A stretch of DNA of 64,000 nt from Gymnopus androsaceus JB14 (lineage: Eukaryota; Basidiomycota; Agaricomycetes; Agaricales; Omphalotaceae), in the NCBI GenBank assembly GCA_009733575.1, contig ML769616.1, positions 48,093 to 112,092 of the forward strand, written 5' to 3'. Positions 35,201 to 47,105 of this stretch are shown here, in pieces. The notes below the pieces were generated by a model. It made no database searches. It saw nothing but the letters and a program-made list of their open reading frames with translations, and had not been told where the DNA came from. Both the position numbers and the translations under genes were made by a program. The first letter of the stretch is position 1. Every line of letters starts with the position of its first letter.

Positions 35201-37500
35201 CTGGCTCTGAGACAAAACAGTGAGGATCTGGGATGCTAATACTGGTGCTCAGATTGGTGATCCACTGCATGGTCATGATAATTCAGTCAGTTCAGTGGCC
35301 TTTTCACCTGATGGAACCAGGATTGTGTCTGGCTCTGAGACAAAACAGTGAGGATCTGGGATGCTAATACTGGTGCTCAGATTGGTGATCCACTGCATGG
35401 TCATGATCAGTGGTCAGATTCAGTGGCCTTTTCACCTGATGGAACCAGGATTGTGTCTGGCTCTTATGACAAAACAGTGAGGATCTGGGATGCTAATACT
35501 GGTGCTCAGATTGGTGATCCACTGCATGGTCATGATCATTCAGTCATGTTCAGTGGCCTTTTCACCTGATGGAACCAGGATTGTGTCTGGCTCTGATGAC
35601 AAAACAGTGAGGATCTGGGATGCTAATACTGGTGCTCAGATTGGTGATCCACTGCATGGTCATGATCATTGGTCAGTTCAGTGGCCTTTTCACCTGATGG
35701 AACCAGGATTGTGTCTGGCTCTGAGACAAAACAGTGAGGATCTGGGATGCTAATACTGGTGCTCAGATTGGTGATCCACTGCATGGTCATGATCATTGGG
35801 TCAGTTCAGTGGCCTTTTCACCTGATGGAACCAGGATTGTGTCTGGCTCTCGATGACAAAACAGTGAGGATCTGGGATGCTAATACTGGTGCTCAGATTG
35901 GTGATCCACTGCATGGTCATGATGATTGGGTCAGTTCAGTGGCCTTTTCACCTGATGGAACCAGGATTGTGTCTGGCTCTGAGACAAAACAGTGAGGATC
36001 TGGGATGCTAATACTGGTGCTCAGATTGGTGATCCACTGCATGGTCATGATAATTGGTCAGTTCAGTGGCCTTTTCACCTGATGGAACCAGGATTGTGTC
36101 TGGCTCTGGAGACAAAACAGTGAGGATCTGGGATGCTAATACTGGTGCTCAGATTGGTGATCCACTGCATGGTCATGATAATTGGTCAGTTCAGTGGCCT
36201 TTTCACCTGATGGAACCAGGATTGTGTCTGGCTCTGAGACAAAACAGTGAGGATCTGGGATGCTAATACTGGTGCTCAGATTGGTGATCCACTGCATGGT
36301 CATGATCATTCAGTCAGTTCAGTGGCCTTTTCACCTGATGGAACCAGGATTGTGTCTGGCTCTTGAGACAAAACAGTGAGGATCTGGGATGCTAATACTG
36401 GTGCTCAGATTGGTGATCCACTGCATGGTCATGATAATTAGTCATTTCAGTGGCCTTTTCACCTGATGGAACCAGGATTGTGTCTGGCTCTGAGACAAAA
36501 CAGTGAGGATCTGGGATGCTAATACTGGTGCTCAGATTGGTGATCCATTGCATGGTCATGATGATATAATCTATTCAGTGGCCTTTTCACCTGATGGAAC
36601 CAGGATTGTGTCTGGCTCTGAGACAAAACAGTGAGGATCTGGGATGCTAATACTGGTGCTCAGATTGGTGATCCACTGCATGGTCATGATAATTGGGTCA
36701 GTTCAGTGGCCTTTTCACCTGATGGAACCAGGATTGTGTCTGGCTCTTTTGACCAAACAGTGAGGATCTGGGATGCTAATACTGGTGCTCAGATTGGTGA
36801 TCCACTACATGGTCATGATAATTCAGTCAGTTCAGTGGCCTTTTCACCTGATGGAACCAGGATTGTGTCTGGCTCTGTATGACAAAACAGTGAGGATCTG
36901 GGATGCTAATACTGATGCTCAGATTGGTGATTCACCACATGGTCATGATAATTCAGTCTTTTCAGTGGCCTTTTCACCCCATGAGAACCAGGATTGTGTC
37001 CAGCTCTGAAGACAGAACAGTGAGGATCCATTGTAACTCACAATTATTTCAAGGTAGATTTCTTTTTTTTTAGCCAATCAGTCCCTTCTAATTTCAGTTT
37101 TAGCACACCATTATTGGTCTCTTTCCCACAATGGATGGATCAAGTTTCCCAATTCCCCACCCAATGTTATTTGGATTCCTCCACAATTTCACAGACTTTT
37201 ATGGAGGCCCCAGAACACATGTATCATCTCCCAAAAGGGATACACCAAATTATCATTTTTGGACTGTGTCTATGGAGCACATTGGAGTTGATTGCATTGA
37301 GGACTTGGAGGTTTCTAGCAAATGACTTCTTTGAATCAATTTCATTGTTATCATTCCCCATAAATGCCACTATGTCTGCATTGTACATTAGTTCTATTTC
37401 ATCTTGTATATCTATATCACTATAAGTGTTAAAGCAAATAACAACTTTAAGGATGGTACACTCCAGGCTGAGCAAAACAAGTTGAATCAAAAACAGGACT
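32272..37500 (+). pseudogene. NACHT-WD40 NLR copy 2, frameshifted
   Basis: It has the same exon plan as copy 1 from ATG 32272. Exon 2 has TAA in place of the SPENLG proline (about 32689). The NACHT exon is intact from about 33060 with Walker A GMAGTGKS and [10 protein letters not shown]. It retains the 289 bp linker missing in copy 1 (ECIGEALQYCCQF ... GVYWLEAMSLLSYC). A missing G near 34589 shifts frame before an intron (34611-34661), after which KLAYSESASNVKAIMRYLQ resumes. The WD40 array (34880-37030, about 17 units) is frameshifted in most repeats. The C-terminal tail (HNGWIKFPNSPP) survives near 37120-37180. As written no full protein can be made. Confidence 0.8.
34880..37030 (+). repeat. 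129-bp WD40 minisatellite of NLR copy 2
   Basis: About 17 units are nearly identical to those of copy 1. Nine carry the same lesion, ctctgagac instead of ctctggagac (about 34953, 35078, 35207, 35334, 35718, 35979, 36234, 36489, 36618). Others have extra bases (ctctcgatgac 35848, ctctgtatgac 36873) or a stop (ctcttgagac 36361). Several also read attggtcag for attgggtcag. Confidence 0.85.
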
Positions 37501-37630
37501 CACATTCTCTCTTTGAGCACCAATTGATGAGGCTTTGGATAAAGTAGAGCCTGGCATAGATTATGGCCACAATGAGGCATGCAATTTTTATGGTTGGGAA
37601 CAGTGCATACTTTGAGTGAAATACCTTTAC

Positions 37631-38240
37631 TATAAGGCAAGGGCGCGAGACCTCGTCGGGTGCATGCGTGAGATAAGAAACCTAATATGAGAGGTATACT
37701 CATCACTCAAGAAAATAGTGACAATCTCTTGGGTTTTGTCGGGGAAGCCAACGCTGTCACTGCCAGATCGCAGTGACCAGTCCGGGGTGGAAAAAGACCT
37801 GAGGTCTTGACCAGACTCAAACGGAACTGTACACTGACTCCGGTACACAAGGGGAACGGGTTAAGGAAGGGAAGAGTCAGCAAAGCGCAAACCCCCCAAA
37901 CCTTTGAACCTTGCCCCAAGCGTCATAGCTTAAATAACTTGGATAACTTAGATGTATAAAAGAAAATGGAATAAAAAATGGGACGGTGGGTGGGTCCAAA
38001 AATCTCGGGCTTGGAGAGAACGAGAATGAGGAGAATGCTTTCCGCGCACACCAGACAATGGTGGCGGGAAGCAAAAGATGATGCTGGCATGCACCGCAAT
38101 TCTGGTCTCAATGCAGACATCAGTCATTGTGCCTGTGTCAGCTGTATTGATACCAGACTCTCTTCTCATCTCCGGTGCTCCCTTGCCTTATCTATCACTT
38201 ACGCTAGCCGTTCTCAAGCTCACGTAGCTTCAGCTAGCAC
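37631..38240. mobile_element. About 610-bp insert in the 3' flank of NLR copy 2
   Basis: Copy 1 runs continuously through aatacctttactttgtagtt (16278-16298). In copy 2 this is interrupted after ccttta by about 610 bp starting tataaggcaagggcgcgag and ending ctagcac. I see no clear TIR or target duplication and no coding motif. It may be a solo LTR or a degraded element. Confidence 0.5.
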
Positions 38241-38506
38241 TGTAGTTATTCCTTTCAAGCTAAAGATCCACTAGGACTTCCAAGGTAGGCAGACTCAAAT
38301 ATACACTGATGATCCATTGGGTGTGTGTATATTGTAAGACCGGGGTTGGAGGTCTTGGGGTTGCATGTAGTGTACATGAAATAGCCTAGTTAATGGACCA
38401 GGCGGGCATGATCCCCAATTGAATTTATGTCCGGGCAACTAGTCAGATGACTAGAGATAGTAGAATCAGTAATAAGAGACCCTAAGCCCCGAAGGGAGAC
38501 AAATAA

Positions 38507-38760
38507 GATGCTCTACCCACATGACACCACTCATTGAAAAACTCAGGAATCAAAGGGAGATTCTAACACAAGTTATCCAGGCCATTAATGCGGAAACTTT
38601 CATGGCAAATGTTTCTGGCACACCTATATTAATCTTTCTATAGGTGAAAAAGAAATGAAGAACATTGAAGCTCCACAACACCCTTTGATGCCCAGGTACT
38701 CTCAACACACTTATTTCATTGGGATAACTTGACAATGATGGTTATCCCATCCATACCACT
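38507..38760 (+). mobile_element. Copia pol fragment behind NLR copy 2 (uninterrupted)
   Basis: This matches 16551-16763 plus 17310-17355 without the 546 bp insert and ends abruptly at 38760. It serves as the natural empty site for that insert and shows that the NLR duplication includes its 3' copia fragment. Confidence 0.75.
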
Positions 38761-39134
38761 AGGGTTTTAAGGTCCAATTCAATTCAGTTTATTTGCTAAA
38801 TTTTCAAGGAATCATGAATTGCACCAGTGCAAGATTTTTTGAAACTTGGATGAACTGTAAACTGGCACTGGTTTAAATGGTCCATTAGTGCAATTCTTTA
38901 GCAGTGCATTTTTCAGTGCAGTTCAATGCAATTCACAATTTAAACTGGCTTGAACTGGTCATTCTTACATCTAAAGATAGAGTACCTCAGCATAATACTG
39001 TACCATTTCAATCAATTCGGCGGTCACGGGTCACGGAGGCCTTCTGATGTGCCGGAATTCAACCAGGTCCACTTCAGTCACCTACTAAAAGATACCTACT
39101 TAGGCTTAAATTTTGCCTTCCAAGTTGGACCTAA
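38761..39134. other. Repeat-derived flank with truncated MITE
   Basis: 38780-38960 has many caattca/agtgcaa direct and inverted motifs. From 38998 a TA-flanked CTGTACCATTTCAATCAATT end matches the 265 bp MITE of 30215-30479 for about 85 bp, then diverges. Its other end is absent. No gene is seen. Confidence 0.5.
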
Positions 39135-39529
39135 CACCGGGGGCAAGGTCCGATGCACCTGAAAAACCGGTGCCTTAAACGCACCTGTCGACGCACCTGT
39201 CAACTCATATGCGTGACATGCCTATTTTGGCCTGTCTCTCCCATTCGGATGCAATGCCCAGGCCCCGGGGACTTGCGCTATCTAATCTGTACATACTTGA
39301 TAGAAAATCTTGGCATGTACAACTTGTCATTCAAATCCTCTGTAGTTCAATATTCAATATCTGGTGACAGTGACATTTAGAGTCATAGTAATACTGTGCA
39401 TTGTAAGGAACTGGGGCGACCGCACACATGTCCAAACATGTCGAATGTGGCATGAGTTGTTCCCACAACTACCAATCAAGGGATCATGGAATGATTCATC
39501 AGGTTTGATATGGCTTGATCAAGTATATA

Positions 39530-39763
39530 GGGCTCGGCACCGTATCCAGTACCGCAATACGGGACCATGCCCATACCGTCATTGATTCGAGGCTTCCCAA
39601 AGATGGTACGGTATGGGACGGTCATGTACGTATTGTTACGCCTGTATTATGGGTAATCCGGGGGCTCCGTACCTGTACCGTATCCATTTTTTGGATAAAA
39701 ATTACAATACGGGTACGGGATCACCGTAAAAATACGACCCGTAGGTATGGTGCCGAGCCCCAC
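39530..39763. mobile_element. 234-bp MITE with 9-bp target duplication
   Basis: The ends GGGCTCGGCACC and GGTGCCGAGCCC are inverted. AAGTATATA flanks at 39521-39529 and 39764-39772. The interior is dense in gtacggtatggg/cccataccgt dyads. The 9 bp duplication suggests a Mutator-like source. It inserted between the left end of the Plavaka element and its transposase gene. Confidence 0.7.
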
Positions 39764-39841
39764 AAGTATATAAGTATGAGCTGTGTTGATCATTGTTGCT
39801 TTTCATTTCTTCTTTTCCCCTCACATTTGCCTCTGCTCAAG

Positions 39842-42800
39842 ATGGTGGTCTGTACTTGCTCTTATTGTAAGACCAAGCAGGTTATCATCAATGGTGTCAG
39901 CCAGCCAGGCTGTAATGTCAGTGCCTCCACCAGGCTTGAGCATGAAAGAAGGGCAGCAAAAGTGTTTCAGGCAGCTGTCAAACCCCAGAGCCAGTCACCA
40001 CTCAGGTCATCTGAGTCTCCTCCTAAAGAAAAAGCTAGAGGTCTGTGAAGAATTGATCAACAGTGCATAGGAGTTGACTTGTATTATACTTCATAGAGCT
40101 TACTCTGGACACAACATCTGTCATCAACCTTTGCTGCACATTTGTTATTTGGCTCAATCTCAAAGCTGGTGTCAGCCGAGAGACAGCAAACATCATTCTC
40201 AAGTCCATTCACTTCATTCTGTCTGCAATCTTTGATCTCCTGCAGGTTGCATTGGCATTAAATGGGATTCATATCAAGCTCCCTGCAATTCCAATTCCTC
40301 ATGATTTATGCACAGCATACCGCCTCCATGGCAGTGAACCAGATATTATTCGGACCTCTTGTTGTCCAAAATGCTTCACTTTGTATACAGGAGCAATACC
40401 ATTGCGCTGCACCTGGAAGGAGTCCCCTCGTGCTAGGGTATGTGACTCAGAGCTTTGGCGGCTGCAGCAATTTGGTCAGAATCATCGCACTGTTCCCAAA
40501 ACATTATACAATACTCAGGATTTTGAGTCTTGGTTGCATTTTTTTCTTGGAAGACGGTCAGTTGAGGAATACTTGGAAAGTGCATTCCTGCATACACCTG
40601 CCACCTTTGGTCAAGAGATGCATGACTTGCAGGATAGTCCTGCTTGGAAGGACCTGCAAGATTTTCTCAGCCAAAGATATCATTTAGTATCCGGTCTTTA
40701 TATAGACTGGTTCAATCCTTACACAAACAAAATTGCAGGTATATTTTCATCATGTAGTGTTTGACTTTGGAATGAAACTGACATTGCTGCAGGCAAAGTT
40801 GTTTCTTGTGGTGCTATAATCTTATACTGCTTGAATCTTCCTCCAGAGGTCCGGTACTTGCCAGAAAACATCTTCATTGTTGGCCTTACTCCTTCACCCA
40901 TTAAGCCTGATACTGTGCGGCTGATACATCTGCTGGACACTGTCATTAAGAAAATCCTTGAGTATGAAGCACCTGGAAAGCGCATCATTACATACCGACA
41001 TGCAAATGGTGTTCCTGTACAAACCAGAATTATCCCTCTCATTGCAGATTTACCAGCTGCACGAGAGGCTGGTGGTTTTCTCTCACACTCTGCTGAACTT
41101 CTTTGTTCCTTCTGTGATTGTAAGGCTGATCAGATTGGATGCCTTGATATGTCTGCATTCACTAACAGAAATGGAACTGAGGTGCTACAACAGGCACAAG
41201 CTTGGCTCAATATGACCACAAAAACTGAGCGTGAGCGCCAAGCAACTGCAACTGGAGTTCGGTGGACATCTTTACATTGTTTGCCCTATCGGGACCCTGT
41301 CAGGCATATTATCCTTGGATTTATGCACAACTGGCTTGAAGGTATACTCCAGCATCAATTGCGAAAACTTTGGGGCATAGGTCGAGATGATGCAGCAGAA
41401 AAGTCTTTAGTTGCAATTGACCAGGAAGAACATTATTCCCAAAGTGATGTTTCAGAGTCTGAGGATGAGTTAGGGCAACTCTGGATTGAGACTCAAGAGG
41501 CTGCCAGTGGCCCACTTGCTCTTCCACCCTCTTCACCATCTCCATCCATTGATAATGAAAGCTCTACTCCTACACCCCGTGCCACACCTGTTTCCCTAAT
41601 GGATATTTCAATGGATATTGATGATGAAGCTCATGATCCTGATCCTGATCCTGATTATGTTCCAGATCACAATCAGGCTTCATTTGACTTTGCAAAGCAA
41701 GAGTTGAACATGCTATGGCATTGCATTCAATATGCTACCCTGCCAACTTGGAAAGGCAGGCCTCCTACAAACCTTGGACAAAAGAGCCATGGAAAGCTTA
41801 AAGCACATGAGTATCTGACCCTTTTTACAGATATCTTTCCCCTAATAATCCCAGAGATATGGTTCAATGCACATTCTGCCACATATGTGGATTCTCTGGA
41901 ACACAAAATGCTTGATAGTTTTTACCATCTGGTTGCATCTACCAATATCATTGCCTCATTTAAAACTTCAAATGCTGAGGCAGAAAGCTATAGTCAGCAT
42001 TATATAGCATATCGTGCTTCTATCCAGGAACTTTTTACTGATTTTGCTTCACTTCCCAATCATCATTATGCTATGCATAATGAGCTTCTTCTCAAATATT
42101 GGGGTCCATTAGCAGGCTTGAGTGAATTTCCAGGAGAGCGCATAAATGGTATGCTTCAGAAGATCAAGACTAACAGACATCTTTGTATGTATCTTCTATG
42201 CTAAATGTGTTTCCAATCTACATTGCTTACTTTTTACTAGATGATATGGACTATACCATGTTAAGGCAAATGGCCAGACTCTGCCGCCTTCTTGCACTCC
42301 TTTATGATAATGAGTCAGGCAATTCACTAGACAAATCATTTGCCAATATCCTGGAGCCTGAAGATAGAACAAAACCACCAGTATCAAAGGAGTTAACTTC
42401 TGCAGATGCTGCCTTCTTTCTTTCCAAGGTACCCAAGTTAAGACCAAATGAATACAATTTGATATTAAGATATCTTCATTCTACTGGGCATCCATACCGA
42501 GCCTACCTTGATCTTCCCCATCCAGAATATGCTCTTATTCTACCACCAAATGCCAAGCGCCTTGTTGAGTTCCATAACAATGGCCACACATACAGCTGTA
42601 ATTCATCACACATAGGCAATAGTGCTATTCAGTTCTATGACAAATCAACAGAAGCTTGCCTCACTGGGGCCATTGATACTATTCTGGAAATTCCTCTAGA
42701 GGGATTCCTTCGCAAATTCATACTAGTCTATCCTCATCTTGATTTGAATAGCTCAGATGTTAGCTGCACACCTTATCCACAATATCCTCGATTGATGACT

Positions 42801-42956
42801 AAAGTTGTTAGAGCTGTGTTATCTCAAGATATCATTGTTATTGAACCACAGCACATCATCACACACTTGACAACCTACAGAAGACCAGCTGGAACTTATG
42901 GGATCCAGCAAGAGATACTTGTAATATGTTGGGCAATGAACCGTGGGCTTAGATGA
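39842..42956 (+). CDS. Plavaka-type (CMC superfamily) transposase
   Basis: The start ATG 39842 opens an exon with Cys pairs (VCTCSYCKTKQ) and a TRLEHERR block, the usual N-terminus of these transposases. After about 40050-40205 the reading continues through ETANIILKSIHFILSAIFDL, CPKCFTLYTGAIPLRCTW, YIDWFNPYTNKIAG, an intron (about 40739-40793) and VVSCGAIILYCLNLPPEVRY. Then come FIVGLTPSPIKPDT, AAREAGGFLSHSAELLCSFC and RWTSLHCLPYRDPVRHI with GFMHNWLEGI. An intron (42187-42240, gtatgt...tactag) precedes the last exon ending at 42956. DWFNPxxNKIAG, the SFCD cysteines and the MHNWLEG segment are hallmarks of the family. The frame is largely intact, so activity is plausible. Exon limits before 40252 are approximate. 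Confidence 0.75.
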
Positions 42957-44060
42957 TCTTTCATGATTAGTAGCAAGAAGAGAAGTATTTATATAGTAGT
43001 TACAATAGTGTTTGTCAATTCTGTCTTTTTTAAAAATTCTGAAATGTATTTAGTTCAGAAGAAATCAAAGTAAGGTAAAATTGATTGGTGTTGAGGCAGT
43101 TAGACTCGACTTTGATTATATAAGCAATATCCATGTGCAGGTATGAGTAACACATACAACTAATCAATTAATGCTACAAGTTCATCTATAGTGAAGAAAT
43201 ATTTTAAACACTGTTTGTAGGCAGACTCTGTCACATAGCCTTTTGGATTGTGCTCTTTGAACTGCTTCTCTGTATGGCACCCATTTTGAACCCAATGGGA
43301 AGTGGAGAAGTCACCTTTTGCAAGTGATCAGCACTGTAGTTCAGAGAACTGACTTGCAAGATTGCTTGTATAAAACTCTTAAGAGTTCTGAATTGCAATA
43401 TCAGTCACAGATATTCTCAAAGTCTTTCATTGACTCACTTCAAAATTAGATATCAATAATATACTCATTTTATATATACAATAGTACTAGTTACAGAAAC
43501 AAGGTCATTTCATAGCCATAGGTTATAAGCTGAAGTCCTCTAAGTAACTGATAACAAGGAAGTGTATGTATGTATGCAGTTCAGTTCACACAACGGTAAT
43601 GTGACAGAATACAATTTACAGTGGCCCATTCCAGGAGGCAGGAAGCCTAGACAATGAAGACAACAAAAAAATGGAAAGAACAATGACTGCTGAGAGTTGA
43701 CAATTATGGCCAACTGTGCTTGATCAAAAAAAATTACAACCCGGACTCAATGCGAGTCAAGAATTCTGTGCACAAAGATCGTGGATGCCGGTAACAAATA
43801 CTTGCGAAAGCGTGTGAGAGAGCAGCCAGAGCGAGAGAAAAAACTATTGCATTTGCTGCTCTTGTTTTGGCACAGCTTGCACCATGTTTTATCATCTTCT
43901 GGGGCCCAATACCAGTCTGCAAGTGCTCCATTAACAATCATCAAAACTGAACTGTTACTCAAAGTGGTGAGTCTGATTCCCAATTTTGTTTTGTTTCGGG
44001 TTGAAACTTGAAACCATCTAAGCACCCACTCTTGCACCCACTATGCGTGCATGTGACTCA
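42957..44060. other. Non-coding interior of the Plavaka element
   Basis: AT-rich sequence without coding signature. Small frames around 43740-44040 overlap on both strands and show no motif. Confidence 0.4.
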
Positions 44061-44459
44061 GGCGCTTGATTGTGTTTCAATTTGTTGATTGCTCTCTCTC
44101 GAACCGCCATCAACACCACAAGCAGCGCTGTTTTATCCACGGTACGTCTCTCTTGGCTTCCAAACCAACCAGCTACGGCTGTAGAACCGTCTTGAAAGGG
44201 AGAGGACGGGCTTCATTCCAAGGGCCCGGCCTTGAACTCAGGGATGGCGAGACGGCTGGAACGGGCGGTTTGGAGGCCTTTTTTTTACGGCTCGGTCCTC
44301 CATATACTAACTAAATTGTTTATGATAGGGTCGACCCCTCGGTCAGAGGTCACGATACCTTACTACCTCAATTCGGTGAGTTGTAATCTATTGCTTTTTA
44401 CTTTAGCATTTTGCTCACAACATGTTTGAATACACTCAAGAGTCCCATCCCAAAACTCG

Positions 44460-44890
44460 AAGGGCGACTGTTGGAAGGTGAAGACCTGGGCGCGGTCTTT
44501 GAAGCAGGAGAATTAGACGGCGTGGATGGGGGAGCCGATGAAGAAGGTTCAAGCTTGTATGTTTATTACTCCCCATCTTGCCCCTCGCTAACCTCAGTTC
44601 TATTTTCAAGTATTCTACCGGCAACTCCAACGCCCAATGTATGTTTATTACTTCCCGTGCCCGTTTGTCTCCGCCTTGCCCCTCGCTAACCTCGGTTCTA
44701 TTTGCAGGTATTCTACCAGCAGCTCCAACGCCCAACTTGACTGCACCATTCCCTTGCCTATCCCGTCAAAATCTATGCAATTGCGTCAAAGAATACGAGC
44801 TTGCTTGTTTGGAAGGTGAAGACCTGGGCGCAGTTTTTGAAGCCGGAGAATTAGACGGCGTGGATGGGGGAGCCAATGAACAATGGTGTC
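44460..44890. repeat. Partial tandem duplication inside the Plavaka cargo
   Basis: The block ggaaggtgaagacctgggcg ... gacggcgtggatgggggagcc occurs at 44472-44538 and again at 44812-44875. The block gcccctcgctaacctc.gttctatttt occurs at 44580 and 44682. Part of this may be exonic, but I cannot assign a protein. Confidence 0.6.
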
Positions 44891-45540
44891 AAGAAAACCT
44901 ATTCCTACTTTACTCAGAGACGCAAAGTCTTCAACTCAGCCGCTGATCCTTCTGAGCAAGATTTCCACAGCTACGTTTTGGAATGGACACCGATATTCAT
45001 GAGGATTTACGTGATACCAGGTTGAAATCGCTTCTCTTTCTCAAGTAAGTTGGTCAACCTTTTTAATGTTTGTCATCGACTAAACGTGTTTTTACCTTCG
45101 ATAGGCTGCACGAGCCATTCTTTGAACGCGGCGACTTTCCGAGTGTGGTGCAGAATGGGTCTCAATCAGAAATGTTGCAAAACCCATGGGTTAATGGAAC
45201 TAATGCGGCACCTTTTAATCAAGGTACGTCCAGGGTTTCTACCTGCTTTGGTGCTGATGACTTTTGTTATTAGAGTTTTACCTCATTCTCAATGTTGCTG
45301 TCGGTGTTACAAATGGGGACGGACAGGGAGACAAGCCTTGGATTGATGCTTTTAATAGTAAGCCTTTTTTTGTTGCTCTTCAGGGTTCGTTCTCATCGAT
45401 AATCCTATTGTGCTTGTTCCATCATCACACCCGTCTCATTGCAAATCCGATAGCTGCAATGCGCGATTTCACTAACGCACAATCTACATGGTCCGCTACT
45501 TGGACGGAGGATGATTACGAATGGGAGATGGTTGTGTGAG
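44880..45540 (+). pseudogene. GH16 glucanase-like C-terminal fragment
   Basis: Successive exon-like segments read FNSAADPSEQDFHSYVLEWTP, MRIYV then DTRLKSLLFLK across a missing G near 45012, LHEPFFERGDFPSV, NPWVNGTNAAPFNQ, EFYLILNVAVGVTNGDG and MRDFTNAQSTWSATWTEDDY. This order (HSYVLEWTP, PFDQ-EFYLILNVAVGG, PxW) is the C-terminal half of GH16 beta-1,3-glucanase/glucan-binding proteins. The catalytic E-x-D-x-x-E part is not present. Introns lie at about 45042-45105 and 45222-45273. It is interpreted as a host gene fragment carried by the transposon. Confidence 0.65.
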
Positions 45541-45905
45541 TCTTTCCTTTCCCCGTCTTTTCTATGCCTTCATTGCTGACGTTGGTCTCCAACTTTGTGT
45601 TTGTGTTTGCTTTTGGTTCTGAGTGCCGATCATAGGAGGTGAGGTTTTCAACTCATGTCGTTTTAATCACATGATGCTAATTGTCCAGATTATCTTTTAG
45701 ATAACTTCTTACATCCCGGTACATTGCTTACCTTAATACCTCAACAGCTCCACAATGTTTGACTAGTCCACATTGTTGGTCATGGTTTGGTCTTCAGTCG
45801 TGTTTGTACAGTATAGAGCTATAGCTAGATGGTAGACCAGTCGTAGTAATTGTATTATTACTATTGCTTATATATTAGTGAAACAAACAAGAAATGAACC
45901 CCCCA

Positions 45906-46015
45906 GAACCATAAGGATAATTGAATAAAACCATTAAGATACTTGTAAAAGACCATTAGTATAATTGTAAAATACCATAAAGATAATTGTCAAAAACAAT
46001 TAAGAATATTGATAG
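45906..46015. repeat. Degenerate 23-bp tandem repeat
   Basis: About five units of accattaagataattgtaaaa type lie in tandem. Inverted echoes (caattatctttattg, ttacaatttg) follow at 46070-46130. Confidence 0.55.
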
Positions 46016-46239
46016 AAGCAATAGCGCCCATTTCCGCTGCCCACTAAGTGAATCAATTACCTTGATTGACTTTTACAATTTGTATTATTGCTTTGAGCAA
46101 TTATCTTTATTGATTTGGGACAATAAGGATAATTGTATATCCTTCACGTAGTTTGGGGTAAAAGGTACTGGGGAGTACGATCAAGAAAGAGGGAGAGAGA
46201 CAAGAAGGACCGAAACTAGTCCGGTCAGAGTGAGCATCA

Positions 46240-46270
46240 TTTTTTAGCATCATTTTGTGATGCTAAAAAA
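46240..46270. repeat. Perfect 13-bp hairpin
   Basis: TTTTTTAGCATCA and TGATGCTAAAAAA are separated by a 5 nt loop. No function is assigned. Confidence 0.7.
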
Positions 46271-47105
46271 TTAACACTTACAAACAACGGTTCGGGTCAA
46301 GAGTAGAGGTACTGGGGAGTACGATCAAGAAAGAGGGAGAGAGGCAAGAAGCACCGAAACTGGTGCTGAAAGTACAGGGTGGGAAACCGAGGTATTGTAA
46401 ATAGCGAGGGGTGGGTAATCAACGAACAACGTAGCCTAGTACGATCGGTGAGGAAGGAAAAGAGACAGAGATACGGAAACTGTGAGTATGTATAAAAAAA
46501 TATATATGAATAGAATTATACCTAGTATGATCGGTGAGGAAGGAAAAGAGAGAGGTATATCAGTTAGGCCGCGCAAGCTCCAGTATGCCCGGTAACGAGA
46601 TAAAATTCACGAAATCCATGAATTTACTAAAATTTTCGCAAATTTTCCGAACCGGGATATTCATATTATATACATTACTTTAGCAGCTTCGGAGTGTAGC
46701 GACGGCGCAATCTAACTCAGTCAGCTGGTCTAAATCAATTTCAATGCGAAAGTATGAAAACGATTCTGAGAATAAGTACAATATAAGGATGACTAAATCT
46801 GGATTTGGAGGAAAAAGTCATGTGACAGGAACGCGAACGATACGAAGTCCAAATCAAGCAAACCAGCTCACCGGTTCGTCGATGCTTAATGGAAGTCTAG
46901 AAAAAAGGAAAACGCGTTCAGTAAGGATGTGCCTGAGATGGTAGACACGAGAAGCACATGCAATCTGACTGGGATGTCTAGGTATTAGCCATTCTCTACA
47001 ACGGTTACACTGCTGCCGAGGAGGAACCTCTCAATTCCACACCGAGAACCCCAACCAAAGCCCCAAGCAACTCGAACGGGAAAAAAACGAAAACACAGAC
47101 ACTCA

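Larger units (their letters stand above)
45541..46980. other. AT-rich non-coding stretch with local repeats
   Basis: No gene is visible. It holds the degenerate 23 bp repeat at 45906-46015, the hairpin at 46240-46270 and duplicated purine-rich blocks (gtactggggagtacgatcaa at about 46164 and 46308; gatcggtgaggaaggaaaag at about 46443 and 46529). Confidence 0.5.

Noticed and set aside
37622..38274. Small frames inside the 610 bp insert
   Set aside because: Several frames overlap on both strands without motifs, so they are probably chance in a mobile or LTR-like insert.
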